25,374 nt of DNA from an uncultured Dialister sp. (GCA_900759415.1 CAAEVC010000163.1:1-25374); one strand, 5' to 3'. Positions 1-7,288 are shown, counted from the first letter of the stretch. The notes: generated by a model not told the origin, from the sequence alone. Translations and numbers: made by a program.

Positions 1-93
1 AAAAATCAGCTCATTTTATCCTCAGTTGACAATTAGAAAGATAATTTCTAGGAAAGAAACCTAAAAATTATCCTCTAACTTAATAGCATTGCC
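1..93. repeat. Left copy of a 93-bp perfect inverted repeat
   Basis: Bases 1-93 are the exact reverse complement of 25282-25374; identity stops at base 94 (c here, t in the other copy). Read on the minus strand, the repeat carries the last ten codons of the receptor fragment (ending LEDNF), its TAG stop, and about 60 bases with stops in all three frames. Inside it lies a dyad, 40-52 and 60-72: 13-base arms differing at one base (a G.U pair in minus-strand RNA) around a 7-base spacer. The dyad could be a weak terminator or a recombinase core-type site. The repeat may extend beyond the window. Confidence 0.97.
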
Positions 94-1161
94 CAAGAGA
101 AAGGTCTGGGATTTATTCTCATTCCAGACTTTCTGGATATCGTAGCCAAAGGTCTTATTCTTTTCATTGGTATTCTTCGCCTGCGGGTCTTTATATTTCT
201 TACCCATGGCGGAATAGAAATCGTATCCCCTGCTCTTCAAGGTATTGTAATTATAGAAGAGGTGACCGCTTATCCCTGACTGGTCTTTGAAATTGAGCTG
301 AAGGAAATCTTTCTTTCTGTCATATTTCCTTGTGTATCTGACTTTTCCATTGAGGGAAGCCATGGAAGGATCCGTAATCTCTGTATAGGTATAGGCCCAC
401 CGGCTCTTGGATTCATTGTGGTTGTAGAGTAAATCCAGCTGGTTGCTGAAGCGGTAGGTAGACAGGAAATCATTTTTCTCTGAACCTTTGAAATCCTGTT
501 TCATCACCACCGGCACCTTTTTGACAGTGGAATCGGACGCAGAAACGAATCCCATAGCGCCCCACCTGTTATAGTTGTAAGCAACGGAAAGATCTCCTGC
601 ATGGGCGGTGACCCGGTAGTCCTGCCGTCCTTTATTGCCAATCCCTACCTGCACTTCATTGGGAAGGGTCTTTTTCAGTATGATATTAATCACTCCGCCG
701 GTAGCCTGACTGCCATAAAGAACAGCGCCGCCCCCGCGGACCACTTCTACTTTTTCCACCGCAGTGGTGGGAATATTTTCCAGATTGTACAGATTGCGCC
801 AGTTAATGGGCGTGCCGTTAATCATGACCACCGTACCGTTTTCCACACCACGGATGATATTCTTACTGGTCATGGCAGATACAGAAGCACCGCCAGGCCC
901 CATGCCAGACTCTACCACTCCATCCAGATATTGAAGAGCTACCTGCATATTATCCGCTCCGGTGGCTTCGATGTCCCGCTCTGTAAAAGTCTGGGTGGAA
1001 GCCGGGATTTCTAACTCCTCCTTCGCATATCTGCTGGCCGTCACCACCAGAGGATTCAGTTCATAGATCTCCGCACCTGCCCCTGCTGCCTGAACTCCCC
1101 GATTTGCGGTGCACAGAAGAACAGCCATCATTAAACCTGCTACATACTTACCCTTTTTCAT
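61..1161 (-). CDS. TonB-dependent outer-membrane receptor, C-terminally truncated
   Basis: Predicted 366 aa, starting at ATG 1161 behind a GGGGG ribosome site; an upstream in-frame start at 1200 would only add residues before the signal peptide. Residues 1-26 form a signal peptide (KKGK, hydrophobic core, VQAAG). A TonB-box-like LNPLVVTASR precedes a plug domain to about residue 155 with the typical VEKVEVVRGGGAVLYGSQATGGVINII-type stretch (split here only in description). Residues after about 160 look like the first barrel strands. Family members are usually above 600 aa, so most of the barrel is missing. The stop lies inside the 93-bp terminal repeat, so the truncation may be a real disruption or an assembly effect. 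The family imports iron complexes, haem or cobalamin using TonB energy; the substrate cannot be told here. The upstream AT-rich region holds no convincing Fur box. Confidence 0.85.
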   Translation of the reverse strand: MKKGKYVAGLMMAVLLCTANRGVQAAGAGAEIYELNPLVVTASRYAKEELEIPASTQTFTERDIEATGADNMQVALQYLDGVVESGMGPGGASVSAMTSKNIIRGVENGTVVMINGTPINWRNLYNLENIPTTAVEKVEVVRGGGAVLYGSQATGGVINIILKKTLPNEVQVGIGNKGRQDYRVTAHAGDLSVAYNYNRWGAMGFVSASDSTVKKVPVVMKQDFKGSEKNDFLSTYRFSNQLDLLYNHNESKSRWAYTYTEITDPSMASLNGKVRYTRKYDRKKDFLQLNFKDQSGISGHLFYNYNTLKSRGYDFYSAMGKKYKDPQAKNTNEKNKTFGYDIQKVWNENKSQTFLLGNAIKLEDNF

Positions 1162-1199
1162 CGATTTACCCCCTTCACGGGAGCATCTCTCCAGCCTCA

Positions 1200-1323
1200 A
1201 AAGATAATCATATATGAACTTAATTTTATATTATTTTTATTATTAAGTTTATTAATTTATTATACAACTTTTATTAATATTTTTCATTAAATTTAATAAA
1301 TAAAATAAGAGGTTTGAGAGGGA
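1200..1323. other. AT-rich divergent intergenic region
   Basis: This spacer lies between the receptor gene (leftward) and the small frameshifted gene (rightward) and is almost entirely A and T. Many -10-like hexamers are possible in either direction because of composition alone, so no single promoter is called. Confidence 0.5.
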
Positions 1324-1508
1324 GTGATCATTTCCTATGCACTGGATGAAGAAGAAAAGAGAACGGCTTTCTCCTCCTTGCGAGAAAATACTCCTCCGAC
1401 TACGAAGAAAAGAGGATAAAGTACATCGACAGAGCCATCAGCGCAATGTTCATCATCAGAATGGACATTCAGTCTATAACAGGCAAAAGGAAGAAATATG
1501 TAGAGTGA
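1324..1508 (+). pseudogene. Frameshifted small gene, unknown function
   Basis: A GTG at 1324 opens a frame beginning MIISYALDEEEKRTAFSSLRE that stops soon after a run of four A (1385-1388). Moving one frame at this run gives a protein-like continuation (KYSSDYEEKRIKYIDR, then AISAMFIIRMDIQSITGKRK) ending in TGA at 1506-1508. One missing A would account for the break, and the restored product would be about 61 aa, charged and probably helical. The upstream SD (AAGAGG) is rather far from the GTG. I do not recognise the family. It may be a sequencing indel, a real pseudogene, or the tail of a larger lost gene. It faces the IS remnant that ends seven bases further on. Confidence 0.4.
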
Positions 1509-1514
1509 TAAGTG

Positions 1515-1613
1515 TCACTGGCGCTGCCAATTAAATCTTCCAGACTTACCTGAAAGATATCCAGAAACCTCTTTGCGCTTAAACTTATCTGAATACCTCT
1601 TTTTTCTCGACAT
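1515..1613 (-). pseudogene. IS3-type transposase OrfA remnant, N-terminus only
   Basis: A 32-aa frame starts at ATG 1613 with a good GGGGG ribosome site seven bases upstream. It begins MSRKKRYSDKFKRKEVSGYL and continues SGKSGR before diverging to FNWQRQ and a stop. The RYSxxFKxxxVxxYLSGxSG pattern is what I know from the start of the helix-turn-helix in IS3-family OrfA proteins; that assignment is from memory. The rest of OrfA, OrfB and a second end are absent, so this is a decayed left end. The strong hairpin just upstream (1619-1655) could be part of the old IS terminus. Confidence 0.5.
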
Positions 1614-1618
1614 AACAA

Positions 1619-1655
1619 AACCCCCTTCGTCAGATTTTGTCTGACAAAAGGGGTT
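1619..1655 (-). terminator. Hairpin terminator or IS-end hairpin
   Basis: CCCCTT and GTCAGA at 1622-1634 pair with TCTGAC and AAGGGG at 1640-1653 around a TTTTG loop. Read on the minus strand it is followed by TTTTGTT. It sits 27 bases after the stop of the ADP-ribosylglycohydrolase-like gene, so it is a reasonable terminator for it. It also abuts the transposase remnant and supplies its ribosome site, so it may have arrived with the IS. Confidence 0.6.
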
Positions 1656-1681
1656 CACTTCAGAAATCACAGTCCTTATTT

Positions 1682-2755
1682 TTATTTCTTTATCTGTTTT
1701 GGATGGTATTTATCATAGACGTAGTAGAGTTTTTCTGCCATGAATTCGATAACTTCTTTGCCTTCGAGGATGTCTGCCCAGTAGGCAGGAAGGAAGGAGG
1801 CACCAAAGCGGACGCCCTGGATGGCGCCGGTGATGGCTGCGGTGGTACGGCTCCTTCCGGAGTGGTTGGCGGAGATGATGAGGGAGTCCATGGGGTCATC
1901 GACGGCAAGGGCGCAGTAGATGGCGATGGCCAGTGCTTCGTCTGCGTTTTCTCCTGTTCCCAGGGAGTGGATGCTGTCTATGTGGTCCCAGGTGCCTGAT
2001 TTCCCGGCCGGGTGGTTGTTGGCCTGTTCGATGGCTGCACCGGTGAGGGAGAGGATGGGATCAGTCCGATGGAGTTTCCTCAGGATTTCTTCCATCCGTT
2101 CCAAAGCTTTTGGCAGGGTCCAGCCGTCGGCAAGGCAGGATATGAGGGCTGCCAGGGCGCCGGAGGCGTAGTAGGCGACCGGTGTGGAATGGGACAGAGC
2201 AGCGGCTTTCACGGCTTCGTCGAAAGCGATTTTCGGGTCAGCTGCATAGAGAAGGCCGATAGGGATGGCTCTGGCAAGGGAGGCACTTCCTTTGCTGTCA
2301 TTGACTTTGATTTTCGTGGATCCTCTTCCGTCTTTAGAGAAGGCAGAGAGGAGTCCTTCTTCCGGTTTCCTTCTTTCGTGCATGAATTTTTCACGGAGAA
2401 GGCAAAATTCCCGTTCATGAGGCTGGCGGCGCATCCATGTACGTTGTCCCCGACGGGGCACTTCTCCAGTCTGGCTGTAGTACCAGCGCATGAATCCTCT
2501 ATATATGCCGTCCAATAATTCCAGTCTCTTGGCATCTGCCCACAGTATGCCGTCTATAGCAGCGAGAATCATCTGGGTATTTTCGGAAACCGGCGCTTTC
2601 TTTCCATTCTTCATATCCCGCACCAGAGTACGAAGGCCGAAGGGACCGAATTTATGTTGAATCCTGCTCACTGACAAGTCTTGAAGCGGATATCCTAATG
2701 CATCACCACAGGCACTGGCAAAGAGTGCGCCGCGGAATTTTTCTAAGTCTGCCAT
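1682..2755 (-). CDS. ADP-ribosylglycohydrolase-family protein, probably inactive
   Basis: Predicted 357 aa from ATG 2755, chosen because AAAGGAGG lies just upstream; the longer frame to 2812 has no such site. The N-terminal GALFASACGDALGYP (residues 9-23) and the C-terminal AAITGAIQG are typical of the DraG/ARH fold, which removes ADP-ribose from proteins using two Mg ions. The metal-ligand motifs are altered. The first, normally (T)DDT, reads SENTQM at 57-62; the second, normally GDSD(S/T), reads SGRSRTT at 299-305, so both aspartates are arginine. The frame is otherwise intact and of family length, which suggests a conserved pseudoenzyme or altered function rather than decay. A promoter-like TATAAT lies near 2885, with a hairpin in the leader at 2800-2831. 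Confidence 0.8.
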   Translation of the reverse strand: MADLEKFRGALFASACGDALGYPLQDLSVSRIQHKFGPFGLRTLVRDMKNGKKAPVSENTQMILAAIDGILWADAKRLELLDGIYRGFMRWYYSQTGEVPRRGQRTWMRRQPHEREFCLLREKFMHERRKPEEGLLSAFSKDGRGSTKIKVNDSKGSASLARAIPIGLLYAADPKIAFDEAVKAAALSHSTPVAYYASGALAALISCLADGWTLPKALERMEEILRKLHRTDPILSLTGAAIEQANNHPAGKSGTWDHIDSIHSLGTGENADEALAIAIYCALAVDDPMDSLIISANHSGRSRTTAAITGAIQGVRFGASFLPAYWADILEGKEVIEFMAEKLYYVYDKYHPKQIKK

Positions 2756-2795
2756 TCTTACCTCCTTTTCTTGGGTTTTAGATCGTCCTTGTGAA

Positions 2796-2835
2796 AATAA
2801 AAGTTTCTGCAAACCAATTCACAGAAACTTTTTCT
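2796..2835 (-). terminator. Intrinsic terminator-like hairpin in an intergenic leader
   Basis: AAAGTTTCTG (2800-2809) pairs perfectly with CAGAAACTTT (2822-2831); on the minus strand it is followed by CTTTTATTTTC. It lies downstream of the DUF1294 gene but also between the promoter-like site at 2882-2890 and the start of the next gene at 2755. It may therefore end the upstream operon, attenuate the downstream gene, or both. Confidence 0.6.
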
Positions 2836-2881
2836 TCATTTTCGGAGAATCAGAAGATCTGTCTTCTGTTCTTTTGTATAT

Positions 2882-2890
2882 ATTATACCA
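2882..2890 (-). promoter_or_regulatory. Possible extended -10 promoter for the ADP-ribosylglycohydrolase-like gene
   Basis: On the minus strand this reads TGG-TATAAT, an extended -10 element. No clear -35 hexamer is seen. The predicted transcript would start near 2875, about 120 bases before the start codon, and pass through the hairpin at 2800-2831. Confidence 0.4.
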
Positions 2891-2938
2891 TATTTTACCA
2901 GAGGTTGTTTGGAAATCCTGCGTCCCTTACTCATGCAT

Positions 2939-3214
2939 TCACGGAAGGGAAAGGCATCCATGAATATAGAGGATGAGAATAGCAGCTTCCAGGATGGCGA
3001 TGGCTGGGATACCCCATGTGAATTTCCTGTGTTTCGTCTTATGATGGAAGAGATGCATGGCGAGGAAAGCACCAATGAATCCCCCGGTAAGGGCAGAGAG
3101 GAGAAGATTCCTTTCTGAAATCCGCCACCGGTGATGGATAGCTTTCCATTTGTCCCATCCAAAGAGAGAAAAGGAGAGTATATTCATGAATAGGAAGAAA
3201 TATATTTCCCTCAT
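2939..3214 (-). CDS. DUF1294-family small membrane protein
   Basis: Predicted 91 aa. The arrangement NILSFSLFGWDKWKA, then RWRISERNLL, then GGFIGAFLAMHLFHHKTKH is the pattern I associate with DUF1294 proteins, small integral membrane proteins of unknown function. Hydrophobic stretches are seen at about residues 4-19, 37-54 and 68-86, and the charged loops suit an inner-membrane location. The ATG (3214-3212) overlaps the TGA of the upstream gene as ATGA, indicating translational coupling. The start has no separate strong ribosome site, as expected for coupling. Confidence 0.8.
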   Translation of the reverse strand: MREIYFFLFMNILSFSLFGWDKWKAIHHRWRISERNLLLSALTGGFIGAFLAMHLFHHKTKHRKFTWGIPAIAILEAAILILYIHGCLSLP

Positions 3215-3597
3215 GCTCCATCCCCAAAGGTTTCTATGTATCTATCCACTGCCCCCTCCAGTGGATTCAAGGTTTCCATAACTAAGGTGAGACAGGACAT
3301 TTTCGATAAATCCATTTCCCATTCTTCCTTCCACTTTTTCTCGTATTCCTTCATGGACTGGTCATCAAAATGGATTCCTTCTTCGTTTTCACAGAAGAAA
3401 TAAAGGATATCGCTGTATATCCGATGTATCTGGCGGAGGAGCGTTCCATCTGCCGGCGATATCCTGGCAAGTTCCTCTATGCTGTCACAGAGTGCATGGT
3501 AGGCATAGTTATTGAATAGAAAATCATGATACAGATATCCTGTAAAGCTACTGTTGATTTTTCTGTAATTTTCATACAGTATCAGTCTGGCTTCCAT
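3211..3597 (-). CDS. Hypothetical protein, 128 aa
   Basis: Start ATG 3597 is supported by GAAGGGAG five bases upstream. The product has no signal peptide or membrane helix and is rich in acidic, aromatic and tyrosine residues (ENYRKINSSF, HRIYSDILYFF, KKWKEEWEMD), which suggests a soluble helical protein. I do not recognise a family. It forms a two-gene unit with the DUF1294 gene through a 4-base overlap. A TATAAT on the minus strand (ATTATA at 3653-3658) is the likely -10 of this unit, though its -35 is poor. Confidence 0.75.
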   Translation of the reverse strand: MEARLILYENYRKINSSFTGYLYHDFLFNNYAYHALCDSIEELARISPADGTLLRQIHRIYSDILYFFCENEEGIHFDDQSMKEYEKKWKEEWEMDLSKMSCLTLVMETLNPLEGAVDRYIETFGDGA

Positions 3598-3882
3598 GAT
3601 GTCTCCCTTCTCTCAATCTGGCGGATTCCCCTCTTTCCGCCCACTCTTTTATATTATACCCCAGGTGACGGAGAAATTTTAGAGATTTCGATTTACCTAT
3701 ATTCAGGTATAAAAAAGTTTCATATCATCATCTTTCATGACGCAAAAATTTCCATTTTCCCTCTTTTCCGCTGAATGGCCAGTGATGGCGCCCTTTATGG
3801 AGTGCGGTGGATAGCGGGGTTTCCAGAGACTGTCAGATTTCGTCTATTCCATTTTTCCTTGAATTAGTGTATCATAATTTAA
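3598..3882. other. Intergenic spacer without recognised genes
   Basis: It lies between the leftward two-gene unit and nrdD. Apart from the minus-strand -10-like ATTATA at 3653-3658 and a short dyad (TACCT...AGGTA near 3697-3712), I see no convincing element. The sequence from 3775 to 3845 is more G-rich but has no coding frame or known riboswitch consensus. Confidence 0.5.
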
Positions 3883-3929
3883 GCACAAGATATTGTGCTA
3901 TTATTTTGCAATAAATCTACATTTAGTAT
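3883..3929 (+). promoter_or_regulatory. Two NrdR-box-like operators upstream of nrdD
   Basis: The first 16-mer, 3883-3898, reads GCACAAGATATTGTGC, a near-perfect palindrome agreeing at about 13 of 16 positions with the NrdR box as I recall it (acaCwAtATaTwGtgt-like). A second, weaker 16-mer, AATCTACATTTAGTAT, lies at 3914-3929 and agrees at about 11 of 16. Their centres are 31 bp apart, the phased tandem spacing typical of NrdR sites. NrdR represses ribonucleotide reductase genes according to ATP/dATP level. A plausible promoter (TTGCAA at 3906-3911, TATCAT at 3929-3934) overlaps the second box. The nrdR gene is not in this window. Confidence 0.7.
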
Positions 3930-4013
3930 ATCATATAAATATATCGAATTTGCTCATATGAGTGAGAAATAGCGAGTTTTAAGAAGTTTTTGAGTTTTAT
4001 GGGAGTGCTTGAG

Positions 4014-6224
4014 ATGGAAAACAGGGATAAAGTCACGGGAATCAGCGTGAAAACGAAGGTTATCAAGAGAAATGGACAGGAAGTTTCTTTTGATATCACA
4101 AAGATCATCAATGCAATCGGCAAGGCCAATCATGAAGTGGAATCCATTCATCAGATGAACGAATTCCAGATCCGGGCCATTGCAGATAATATTGCAAAAA
4201 AGATTTCTGCCTCTACCCATGCAGTGAATGTGGAAGATATCCAGGATATGGTAGAAACGGGCATTATGGAAATGAGAGGCTATGAAGTCGCTCAGAAATA
4301 TGTACGTTACCGCTATAAAAGAGAAATCTCCCGCAAGAGCAATACCACCGATGATGGCATTCTTTCTCTGATCGATCTTTCCAATGAAGAAGTAAAGCAG
4401 GAAAATTCCAACAAGAATCCGATCATCAATTCCACCCAGCGCGACTATATGGCTGGCGAAGTGTCTAAAGACCTTACCAGACGTCTGCTCCTTCCTGAAG
4501 AAATCGTAAAGGCTCATGAGGAAGGAATCATCCACTTCCATGATGCCGACTATTTCGCTCAGAGAGAACACAACTGCGACCTCATCAATCTGGAAGACAT
4601 GCTGCAGAATGGCACTGTCATCAGCCAGACAATGATAGAAAAACCCCATTCTTTCTTCACTGCCTGCAACGTCACCACCCAGATCGTGGCACAGGTGGCA
4701 TCCAACCAGTACGGTGGACAATCCTTTACACTGGCTCATCTGGCACCATTCGTTGATATCAGCCGCCAGAAAATCAAAAAAGAAGTGATGAAGGAAAGAG
4801 AAGAAACCGGTGAATCCATGGATGAAGCCATTATCAGCACCATCGTGGAACGCCGTCTGAAAGAAGAAATCAAATCCGGCATCCAGACCATCCAGTATCA
4901 GCTCATCACCCTCATGACCTGTAACGGACAAGCTCCTTTCGTTACCATGTTCATGTATTTGGACGAAGTGAAAGACGGCCAGACCAGAAAAGATCTGGCT
5001 ATGATTATCGAAGAAGTCCTCCGCCAGAGAATGAAAGGCGTAAAGAATGAAAAAGGTGTATGGATCACTCCGGCTTTCCCGAAACTGATTTACGTTCTGG
5101 ATGAAGACAATATCCACGACGATTCTCCATACTACTACCTCACCAGACTGGCTGCAGAATGTACTGCAAAACGTCTCGTTCCAGATTATATTTCCGCAAA
5201 AATCATGAAACAGATGAAGAATGGCGATGTGTACCCATGTATGGGCTGCCGTTCCTTCCTCACTCCAGACACCGAAGGTCTTGGTGAAAATGGAAAGCAT
5301 AAATATTACGGCCGCTTCAATCAGGGCGTAGTCACCATCAACCTTGTCGACGTTGCCTGCTCTTCTGACGGCAATATGGAAGAATTCTGGAAAATTCTGG
5401 AAGACCGCCTCGAACTCTGCCACCGTGCACTCCGCTGCCGCCATGAAAGACTTCTGGGTACTGTTTCTGACGTAGCCCCCATCCTCTGGCAGCACGGCGC
5501 ACTTGCCCGCCTCAAGAAGGGAGAGACCATCGATAAGCTCCTCTTCAACAACTACAGCACCATTTCTCTGGGCTATGCAGGTCTCTATGAAATGTGCGTC
5601 CGCATGCTCGGCGTTTCTCACACCACCGATGAAGGCAGAGAATTTGCCCTTGCTGTCATGCAGAAACTGAACGACAAATGTGCTGAGTGGAGAGCTGCTG
5701 AAAATATTTCCTACTCCGTCTATGGCACACCGATGGAATCTACCACCTACAAATTTGCAAAATGCCTGCAGAAACGGTTCGGTGTCATTCCAGGCGTCAC
5801 CGACAAGAACTACATCACCAACAGCTACCATGTCCATGTAGCTGAACATATCGACGCTTTCCATAAGTTAAAATTTGAATCCGACTTCCAGAGACTCTCC
5901 CCTGGCGGAGCCATCTCCTACATCGAAGTCCCGAATATGCAGACCAATATCCCCGCAGTCCTCACCGTCATGAAGTACATCTATGAAAACATCATGTACG
6001 CAGAACTCAACACAAAGAGTGACTACTGCATGGAATGCGGCTACGATGGAGAAATCAGAATCGTAGAAGACGAAAGCGGCAAGCTCATCTGGGAATGCCC
6101 GAACTGCGGCAACCGCGACCAGCACAAAATGAGCGTAGCAAGAAGAACCTGCGGCTACATCGGCACCCAGTTCTGGAACCAGGGCCGTACCCAGGAAATC
6201 AAAGACAGAGTCCTTCACCTCTGA
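4014..6224 (+). CDS. nrdD: Anaerobic (class III) ribonucleoside-triphosphate reductase
   Basis: Predicted 736 aa from ATG 4014, chosen because GGGAG lies eight bases upstream; in-frame starts at 3990 (TTG) and 3999 (ATG) lack a good site. The enzyme reduces NTPs to dNTPs with a glycyl radical under anaerobic conditions. An ATP-cone (KVIKRNGQEVSFDITKI, to about residue 100) gives allosteric control. The middle holds the catalytic barrel with a PCMGCRS cysteine motif near residue 410. The C-terminus has four zinc cysteines (CMECG and CPNCG) and the glycyl-radical loop RTCGYIG ending near residue 717. Length and motifs are those of a complete, functional enzyme. Its activase nrdG follows after a terminator and repeat fragment. 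Upstream NrdR-like boxes suggest dNTP-responsive repression. Confidence 0.97.
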   Translation: MENRDKVTGISVKTKVIKRNGQEVSFDITKIINAIGKANHEVESIHQMNEFQIRAIADNIAKKISASTHAVNVEDIQDMVETGIMEMRGYEVAQKYVRYRYKREISRKSNTTDDGILSLIDLSNEEVKQENSNKNPIINSTQRDYMAGEVSKDLTRRLLLPEEIVKAHEEGIIHFHDADYFAQREHNCDLINLEDMLQNGTVISQTMIEKPHSFFTACNVTTQIVAQVASNQYGGQSFTLAHLAPFVDISRQKIKKEVMKEREETGESMDEAIISTIVERRLKEEIKSGIQTIQYQLITLMTCNGQAPFVTMFMYLDEVKDGQTRKDLAMIIEEVLRQRMKGVKNEKGVWITPAFPKLIYVLDEDNIHDDSPYYYLTRLAAECTAKRLVPDYISAKIMKQMKNGDVYPCMGCRSFLTPDTEGLGENGKHKYYGRFNQGVVTINLVDVACSSDGNMEEFWKILEDRLELCHRALRCRHERLLGTVSDVAPILWQHGALARLKKGETIDKLLFNNYSTISLGYAGLYEMCVRMLGVSHTTDEGREFALAVMQKLNDKCAEWRAAENISYSVYGTPMESTTYKFAKCLQKRFGVIPGVTDKNYITNSYHVHVAEHIDAFHKLKFESDFQRLSPGGAISYIEVPNMQTNIPAVLTVMKYIYENIMYAELNTKSDYCMECGYDGEIRIVEDESGKLIWECPNCGNRDQHKMSVARRTCGYIGTQFWNQGRTQEIKDRVLHL

Positions 6225-6231
6225 TAAATCG

Positions 6232-6262
6232 AAAAAAGGGCTGTGATACCACAGCCCTTTTC
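6232..6262 (+). terminator. Intrinsic terminator after nrdD
   Basis: GGGCTGTG (6238-6245) pairs with CACAGCCC (6250-6257) around an ATAC loop; A6 before and TTTT after extend the stem and allow function on either strand. It lies eight bases past the nrdD stop and separates nrdD from its partner nrdG. Confidence 0.85.
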
Positions 6263-6282
6263 TATATGTATTACTGAAAAAG

Positions 6283-6357
6283 TTGACCGTCGGCTTCATA
6301 CTCATCGGCGAAGCCGATACCACCGCTCAACTCTCTAAACTCAAATCTCAACTCTAT
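6283..6357 (+). repeat. Fragment of the mosaic intergenic repeat between nrdD and nrdG
   Basis: This 75-bp stretch closely matches 25162-25240: TGACCGT, then a CATACTCATCGGCGAAGCCG-type hairpin (ATCGGC/GCCGAT), then the CTCAACTCT-rich end module. It is a solo end without the multi-hairpin core. It ends just before the nrdG ribosome site. Confidence 0.75.
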
Positions 6358-6373
6358 TATTTAAGGAGTCATC

Positions 6374-6928
6374 ATGAAATACGCCAATTTCAAAGAATAT
6401 GACATTGCCAATGGACCAGGCATCCGATTTTCCCTCTTCGTCTCCGGCTGCACCCATCACTGCAAAGGATGCTTCAATCCGGAAACATGGGATTTCAACT
6501 ACGGAAAAGATTTCACCAAAGAAACAGAAGACTACATCCTGAAAGAAGTGGGACAGGAATTCTACGAAGGCCTCACCCTCCTGGGCGGCGAACCCATGGA
6601 ACCGGTCAACCAGAAAGGCCTCCTCTCCCTGGTCACAAGATTCAAGGAAATGTATCCTCATAAAACCATCTGGTGCTTCACCGGCTACCTCTACGACCGT
6701 GACCTCCTCGGTCACTTCGCTAAAACTATGCCGGAAACTATGGAACTCCTTAAAAGGATTGATGTCTTAGTGGACGGTGAATTTGTTCTCGAGAAAAAAG
6801 ACGTCACCCTTCTCTTTAAAGGCTCCTCCAACCAGAGAACCATCGATGTTCCCAAGAGCCTCGCCTCCGGCGACATCGTCTTCTGGGACCCCCGGGACAC
6901 CAGCATGTCACCGAACTCGAAGATATAA
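6374..6928 (+). CDS. nrdG: Anaerobic ribonucleotide reductase activating protein (radical SAM)
   Basis: Predicted 184 aa; the ATG at 6374 follows TTAAGGAG by six bases. This radical-SAM enzyme generates the glycyl radical on NrdD using a 4Fe-4S cluster and S-adenosylmethionine. The N-terminus MKYANFKEYDIANGPGIRFS leads into the cluster motif C26-x3-C30-x2-C33 (CTHHCKGC). LLGGEPMEP near residue 74 is the SAM-binding GGE motif, and the length is usual for the family. It is 149 bases downstream of nrdD, beyond a strong terminator and a repeat fragment. Its expression therefore needs read-through or a promoter I could not identify in the spacer. Confidence 0.96.
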   Translation: MKYANFKEYDIANGPGIRFSLFVSGCTHHCKGCFNPETWDFNYGKDFTKETEDYILKEVGQEFYEGLTLLGGEPMEPVNQKGLLSLVTRFKEMYPHKTIWCFTGYLYDRDLLGHFAKTMPETMELLKRIDVLVDGEFVLEKKDVTLLFKGSSNQRTIDVPKSLASGDIVFWDPRDTSMSPNSKI

Positions 6929-7121
6929 AAAATACAGAAACGAAATCATCGTATCACCCTTTCCCATGACAATAAATGACATCTCACAACACAATAAGCC
7001 CGTTAAACTTCACCTATATTCGCAAACTAAAAATTATTCTATGAAATTACAGGAAAACTTTTTTGGAGAAGCGGCTCTGCCGAATAAGTATACAAGCTCA
7101 GTATGAATGAGCCATATCATT
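6929..7121. other. Intergenic spacer after nrdG, nothing recognised
   Basis: About 190 bases between the nrdG stop and the shared terminator. It is AT-rich, with no supported frame; a short GC hairpin-like stretch (GCGGCTCTGCCG near 7070-7082) is the only structure noticed. Confidence 0.5.
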
Positions 7122-7162
7122 AAAAAAGCAGTTTTGAGCATAATGCCCAAAACTGCTTTTTT
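7122..7162. terminator. Bidirectional intrinsic terminator
   Basis: AAAAAAGCAGTTTTG (7122-7136) pairs with CAAAACTGCTTTTTT (7148-7162), with a further small GC pairing inside the loop. A-run and T-run on opposite sides make it functional on both strands. It sits between convergent nrdG and the autotransporter gene; the autotransporter stop is about 125 bases away on the other side. Confidence 0.88.
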
Positions 7163-7288
7163 ATCTTTCAAATGATAAATTCTTTACGTCCTTCTCCCAG
7201 TGCTCAAAACTTGACTCACAATTCTGCCAGGTCTCACCCGTATTTTATTCAATTCCTCAGAATCGTAAGTGTCATCAAAACCCGGCTA

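Noticed and set aside
1195..1225. Fur box upstream of the TonB receptor
   Set aside because: GATAATCATATAT matches only part of the Fur consensus and the surrounding DNA is so AT-rich that this is expected by chance.
3954..5864. 636-aa open frame antisense to nrdD
   Set aside because: It lies wholly opposite a confirmed gene with all motifs, has no ribosome site, and its composition (many His, Phe, Val) is that of a shadow frame.
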